From NCBI GenBank assembly GCA_032173965.1, contig CM063311.1, positions 1,234,271 through 1,298,270 of the forward strand: a stretch of 64,000 nt of DNA. Reading direction: 5' to 3'. The position numbers and the translations under genes are program-made. The notes beneath the pieces were generated by a model, which was not told the DNA's origin, searched no databases, and was given only the letters and a program-made list of their open reading frames with translations. This document shows, piece after piece, positions 60,101-64,000 of the stretch (within the stretch, counting starts at the first letter, position 1; each line of letters begins with the position of its first letter). The stretch is from Sitta carolinensis (taxonomy: Eukaryota > Chordata > Aves > Passeriformes > Sittidae).

Positions 60101-62752
60101 GGTGATGGCGCGGTCCACGGCGTAACCGTCGGCCATCTCCACCATGGCTGCACCTGGCTTGCTCTTCATGAACTTCACCTGCACAGGTGAGCACAGGTGA
60201 GCTCAGGTGGGACAGGGCAGGACCCCCCAAACCCCCCCTTGTAACCCTGAACCATCTCCACCATGGCTGCACCTGGCTTGCTCTTCATGAACTTCACCTG
60301 CACAGGTGAGCACAGGTGAGCTCAGGTGGGACAGGTGAGCACAGGTGGGACAGGTGAGCACAGGGGAGCACAGGTGAGCACAGGTGAGGGGACAGGTGAG
60401 CACAGGGTCAGGTGGGACAGGGTCAGGGCTCCTGTAGAACCCCCAATTCCCCTCTAGGACCCCCCTAGGACCCCCCAGTTCCCCCGTGGGACCCCAGACC
60501 CACCTTCTCCACGTTGCCATAGAGGCAGAAACACGTTGAAGACCCTGTCACAGTTCATCTTGGCCTGGTCCAGACCCCCATAAAACCCCCCCAATTCCCC
60601 TCTAGGACCCCCCAATTCCCCTCTGGGACCCCAGACCCACCTTCTCCACGTTGCCATAGAGGCAGAACACGTTGAAGACCCTGTCACAGTTCATCTTGGC
60701 CTGGTCCAGACCCCCATAAACCCCCCCAATTCCCCTCTAGGACCCCCCAATTCCCCTCTGGGACCCCCCAATTCCCCCGTGGGACCCCAGACCCACCTTC
60801 TCCACGTTGCCATAGAGGCAGAACACGTTGAAGACCCTGTCACAGTTCATCTTGGCCTGGTCCAGCCCGTACACCATGAGCACGGGCGAGTCGGCGTGCG
60901 GGCCGTAGTCGGGGGGCGGCGGGGGCGGAGGGGGTGGGTGCCCGTACTGGGGGCCGTAGCGCCCCGGACCCCGCCGGTGCCCACCCCCCACCGGGGGGGG
61001 TCCCATGCGCCGCCCCTCGTAGTGAGGGGGAGGGGGCCCGTAGCCTTCGTCGTGATAGTGGCCGTGGTGGTACCCGCCGTGGGGGCCGCCTGGGGGGGGG
61101 GACAGAGACCCCCGGGTGAGACCCCCGAGAGTGAGGGGGAGACCCCCAGGGTGAAAGAGAGAGACCCCCAGAGGGGCAGTGGCCGTGGTGGTACCGCCGT
61201 GGGGGCCGCCTGGGGGGGGGACAGAGACCCCCGGAGGGGGAGTGAGAGACCCCCAGAGAGAGAGAGAAACCCCCAGGGTGAAAGAGAGAGACCCCCAGAG
61301 TGAAAGAGAGAGACCCCAGAGTGAGAGAGACCCCCCAAAGAGAAAGACCCCCAGTGAGAGAGAGACCCCCAGGTAAAGAGAGAGACCCCCAGAGAGAGAA
61401 ACCCCAAAGAGAGAGAGAGAGAGAGACCCCCAGAGTGAGGGGGAGACCCCCAGAGTGAGAGACACCCCCACAGAGAGAGAGAGACCCCCAGAGTGAGACC
61501 CGCAAACAGAGAGACCCCCAGAGAGAGACCCCCAGAGTGAGAGACCCCCAGAGAGAGACCCGCAAACAGAAAGAGAGACCCCCAGAGAGAGACCCCCAGA
61601 GTGAGAGAGACCCCCAGAGAGAGAGAGAGACCCCCCAGAGTGAGAGCCCCCCAGAGTGAGAGACCCCCCAGAGTGAGAGCCCCCCAGACAGAGCCCCCCC
61701 CAGATGGAGCCTCCCCCAGATGGAGCCCCCCAGACAGAGCCCCCCATAGCTGAAGCCGCCCCCAGATGGAGCCCCCCATAGATGGAGCCCCCCCAGATGG
61801 AGCCCCCCATAGAGAGGGAGAGCCCCCAGACAGAGCCCCCCATAGCTGAAGACCCCCCCAGATGGAGCCCCCCATAGATGGAGCCCCCCCCAGATGGAGC
61901 CCCCCATAGTGAGGGAGAGCCCCCCAGAGCCCCCCAGACAGAGCCCCCCATAGAGAGGGAGAGCCCCCAAAAGGGTTAGAGAGAGCCCCCCAGATTGAGA
62001 GACCCCCCCAGAGCCCCCCATAGAGAGGGAGAGCCCCCAGACAGAGCCCCCCGTCACCCCCCAGACAGAGCCCCCCAGACAGAGCCCCCATAGTGAGGGA
62101 GAGCCCCCCAGACAGAGCCCCCCATAGATGGAGCCCCCCAGACAGAGCCCCCCCATAGATGGAGAGCCCCCATCGCCCCCCAGACAGAGCCCCCCCATAG
62201 ATGGAGCCCCCCAGACAGAGCCCCCCATAGATGGAGCCCCCCAGACAGAGCCCCCCATAGATGGAGAGCCCCCCATCGCCCCCCAGACAGAGCCCCCCCA
62301 TAGATGGAGAGCCCCCCATTGCCCCCCAGACAGAGCCCCCATAGATGGAGCCCCCCAGACAGAGCCCCCCCATAGATGGAGAGCCCCCCATCGCCCCCCA
62401 GACAGAGCCCCCCATAGATGGAGCCCCCCAGACAGAGCCCCCCATAGATGGAGAGCCCCCATTGCCCCCAGACAGAGCCCCCCATAGATGGAGCCCCCCA
62501 GACAGAGCCCCCCATAGATGGAGAGCCCCCCACCGCCCCCCAGACAGAGCCCCCATAGATGGAGAGCCCCCATTGCCCCCCAGACAGAGCCCCCCCATAG
62601 ATGGAGAGCCCCCCATTGCCCCCCAGACAGAGCCCCCCATAGATGGAGCCCCCCGGGGTGGGTGCCCGTGCCCCCCGTACCGTACTCGGCCGGGTGGTCT
62701 CCCAGCAGGGGCGGCTGCCGCTGCCGCTTGTTGGGGTTCCCGCCGGGCTCTC
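57089..62752 (-). CDS. HNRNPL: HNRNPL, heterogeneous nuclear ribonucleoprotein L, 3' portion (7 exons)
   Basis: Nuclear RNA-binding protein that binds CA-rich RNA and regulates splicing and RNA stability. Seen here: linker EPGGNPNKRQRQPPLLGDHP; the glycine/proline/histidine linker (YHHGHYHDEGYGPPPPHYEG and a P9 run); RRM3 (SPVLMVYGLDQAKMNCDRVF, KSKPGAAMVEMADGYAVDRA); RRM4 (STPEQAAKNRIQHPSNVLHF, ICDELGVKRPSSVKVFSGK, LKLCFSTAQHAS). Exons: 62681-62752, 60797-61089, 60057-60178, 58385-58586, 57437-57494, 57234-57329, 57089-57147. All in phase and intact. RRM1 and RRM2 lie beyond the right edge. The identity of the last exons to human excludes the paralogue HNRNPLL. Confidence 0.96.
57234..57329 (-). 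CDS. HNRNPL: HNRNPL RRM4 exon
   Basis: 96 nt, ERSSSGLLEWESKSDALETL then GFLNHFQMKNP. Intact. Confidence 0.96.
57437..57494 (-). CDS. HNRNPL: HNRNPL RRM4 short exon (58 nt)
   Basis: ICDELGVKRPSSVKVFSGK, strong GTAAGT donor, in phase. Confidence 0.95.
57495..58384. repeat. HNRNPL intron, GGGGTTTGAGGGGG array and ATGAGGAC tract
   Basis: 57500-58100 is a G-rich array (TTTGGGGGGGTCAGGG). 58120-58345 is GAGGATGAGGACAATGAGG triplet-like sequence. Confidence 0.92.
58385..58586 (-). CDS. HNRNPL: HNRNPL exon before and into RRM4
   Basis: 202 nt, VSKQHAIMPGQSYGLEDGSC then SYKDFSGSRNNRFSTPEQAA and NAPLDVTEDNFYE. Intact; its start is copied eight times upstream. Confidence 0.97.
58587..59370 (-). repeat. 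eight extra copies of an HNRNPL exon start with acceptor
   Basis: Marker GTGCTGCTTGGAGACACTG lies at 58571 in the exon and again at 58673, 58766, 58859, 58941, 59023, 59105, 59206 and 59296 in the intron. Each copy carries the CAG acceptor and the first codons VSKQH; the spacing is 82-102 bp. Confidence 0.96.
59371..60056. repeat. HNRNPL intron, AAATTTCCCCCAAAAACCCC array
   Basis: About 15-20-bp units of CCCCAAAATTTCCCC through the intron. Confidence 0.94.
60057..60178 (-). CDS. HNRNPL: HNRNPL RRM3 exon
   Basis: 122 nt, VKFMKSKPGAAMVEMADGYA then VDRAITHLNNNFMFGQKLNV. Intact. Confidence 0.97.
60179..60796 (-). repeat. HNRNPL intron with copies of both neighbouring exon edges
   Basis: 60250-60304 repeats the start of the 60057 exon with its acceptor. 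Copies of the end of the 60797 exon with GTGGGT donor lie at 60504 and 60641 (true edge 60797). 60310-60420 is GGTGAGCACAGGTG repeats. Confidence 0.94.
60797..61089 (-). CDS. HNRNPL: HNRNPL linker/RRM3 exon
   Basis: 293 nt, GPHGGYHHGHYHDEGYGPPP, HRRGPGRYGPQYGHP, a nine-proline run, then DSPVLMVYGLDQAKMNCDRV and FNVFCLYGNVEK. Intact; both ends are copied in the flanking introns. Confidence 0.96.
61090..62680. repeat. HNRNPL intron, GAGAGACCCCCAGAG and AGACAGAGCCCCCCATAGAT arrays
   Basis: At 61180-61215 the start of the 60797-61089 exon with acceptor recurs. 61220-61680 is GAGACCCCCAGAGTGAGAG, 61680-62645 is CAGACAGAGCCCCCCATAG units. Confidence 0.94.
62681..62752 (-). CDS. HNRNPL: HNRNPL linker exon
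   Basis: 72 nt, EPGGNPNKRQRQPPLLGDHP then AEY. CAG acceptor, GTACGG donor. Confidence 0.94.
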
Positions 62753-64000
62753 CTGGGGAGGGGGACACCGGAGATCGGGGGGGGGTCCTGGGGGGTCCCC
62801 GGGGGTCCCACCAGAGCTCAGGGGGTCCCAGGGGGGTCCGGGGGCGGGTCCCAGAGGGTCCCCGGGGGTCCCACCAGAGCTCAGGGGGTCCCAGGGGGAT
62901 TCTGGGGGTCCCACCAGAGCTCAGGGGGTCCCAGGGGGGTTCTGGGGGGTCCCAGGGTGTCCCACCAGAGCTCAGGGTGGTCCTGGGGGTCCCAGCGGGG
63001 TTCTGGGGGGTCCCAGAGGGTCCCTGGGGGGTCCCAGGGTGTCCCACCAGAGCTCAGGGGGGTCTGAGGGGTCCCAGGGTGTCCCTGGGGGTCCCAGAGG
63101 GTCCTACCAGAGCTCAGGGTGGTCCTGGGGGTCCCAGCGGGGTTCTGGGGGGTCCCAGAGGGTCCCTGGGGGGGGGGGGGTCCCAGGGTGTCCCTGGGGG
63201 TCCCAGAGGATCCTACCATAGCTCAGGGAGGGGTCCAGGGGGGTTCCAGGGGGTCCCACCAGAGCTCAGGGGGTCCCAGGGGGGTCTGGGGGTCCCACCA
63301 GGCTCTGGGGGGTCCGGGGGTCCCAAGGTTCAATTTTTTTTCATTTTCCCACACGTCCGCGTCCACCAATATTCAATTTTTTTCATTTTTCCCAGAGGTC
63401 CCCGTCCCCAATAATTCAAGTGTTTTTTTCATTCCACAACTCTCCTTCCAGAAAATTAAAATTTTTTTTACATTTTCCCACAACTCCTCCCTCCTGGATA
63501 ATTCAATTTTTTCACATTTTCCCACAACTCCTCCCTCCCACATAATTCAATTTTTTCACATTTTTCCACAACTCCTCCATAACTCATTTTTTTTTTTTTT
63601 TTTACCATCCCACCCCCTCCCTCCCACAACCCCATCTTTATTTATTTTTATTTTTTTTTTTTTTTTTAATTATTTCCGTTACAATCCTCCCGTTTTCCTC
63701 CGGGATTAAAAAAAAAAAAAAAAAAAAAGAAAGAAAGCGGGCACGAGGAAAAAAGAAGCAAAGAGAGGAAAAAAAAAAAAAGGGGGGGGGGGTTACTTAC
63801 AGCTGCCGGGGGGGGGGGTCCCCAAAGCAGCCCCCCAATCCTGGGGACCCCTCTGGGGGGGCTGCTCTTACCCGCGGCTGCTCCCGGCGCGCCCCGGCTC
63901 CTGCGGCACAGGCGGAGCCAGAGTCACCCCGAGACCCGACACCGAGACCCCCGAGTCACCCGAGTCACCCGAGACCCCCGGAGTCACCCGGAGTGGGGAG
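62753..64000. repeat. HNRNPL intron at the right edge: GAGCTCAGGGGGTCCC array, T-rich repeats, poly(A/T)
   Basis: 62800-63300 has CCACCAGAGCTCAGGGGGTC units. 63325-63600 has CAATTTTTTTCATTTTCCCA units. Long T runs at 63585 and 63645 and an A run at 63708. On the minus strand, 63801-63900 has candidate splice sites but no recognised exon. Confidence 0.85.

Noticed and set aside
63580..63800. Poly(A/T) runs as a retroposon tail
   Set aside because: No target-site duplication or recognisable element body next to the runs; they adjoin T-rich tandem repeats.

Overview
The window is vertebrate nuclear DNA, most likely from a bird microchromosome (dot-chromosome type). It carries spliced genes with GT-AG introns, very high GC content, compact introns and minisatellites in nearly every intron. 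The species cannot be fixed from the sequence. Four genes lie head to tail, all on the minus strand, so transcription runs from right to left.

Layout on the plus-strand scale: (1) 195-31466, the 5' two fifths of RYR1, the skeletal-muscle sarcoplasmic-reticulum Ca2+ release channel: 37 coding exons from the start codon to the E-rich region and the start of the following solenoid, with the rest beyond the left edge. (2) 31467-36027, intergenic: G/C-rich repeats, a possible alternative first exon, about 2.6 kb of pyrimidine-rich satellite, and a second T-rich repeat block. (3) 36028-46106, LGALS4 (tandem-repeat galectin-4), 10 exons, intact. (4) 46740-56031, ECH1 (dienoyl-CoA isomerase), 10 exons, with an AKL peroxisomal signal and a basic N-terminus. 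(5) 56324-64000, HNRNPL, the last 7 coding exons (linker, RRM3, RRM4, 3' UTR), with its 5' part beyond the right edge.

The order LGALS4-ECH1-HNRNPL matches human 19q13.2. RYR1 is inverted relative to human and abuts LGALS4, without the genes that separate them in mammals. The products do not form one pathway: a muscle Ca2+ channel, a gut lectin, a fatty-acid oxidation enzyme and an RNA-binding splicing regulator.

Two features stand out. First, at about 18 loci in all four genes, intronic repeats contain extra copies of the edge of the neighbouring exon, usually together with its splice donor or acceptor. The introns are therefore filled with decoy splice sites (8 acceptor copies in HNRNPL, 5 donor copies at RYR1 exon 28, 18-nt mini-exons next to RYR1 exon 24). 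Second, RYR1 and ECH1 carry single-base indels in otherwise perfectly conserved exons, while every LGALS4 and HNRNPL exon seen is intact. Homopolymer or consensus error is the likeliest cause, but this needs checking. The RYR1 acidic region also contains four tandem copies of a KAIEAGE-plus-acidic/basic unit.
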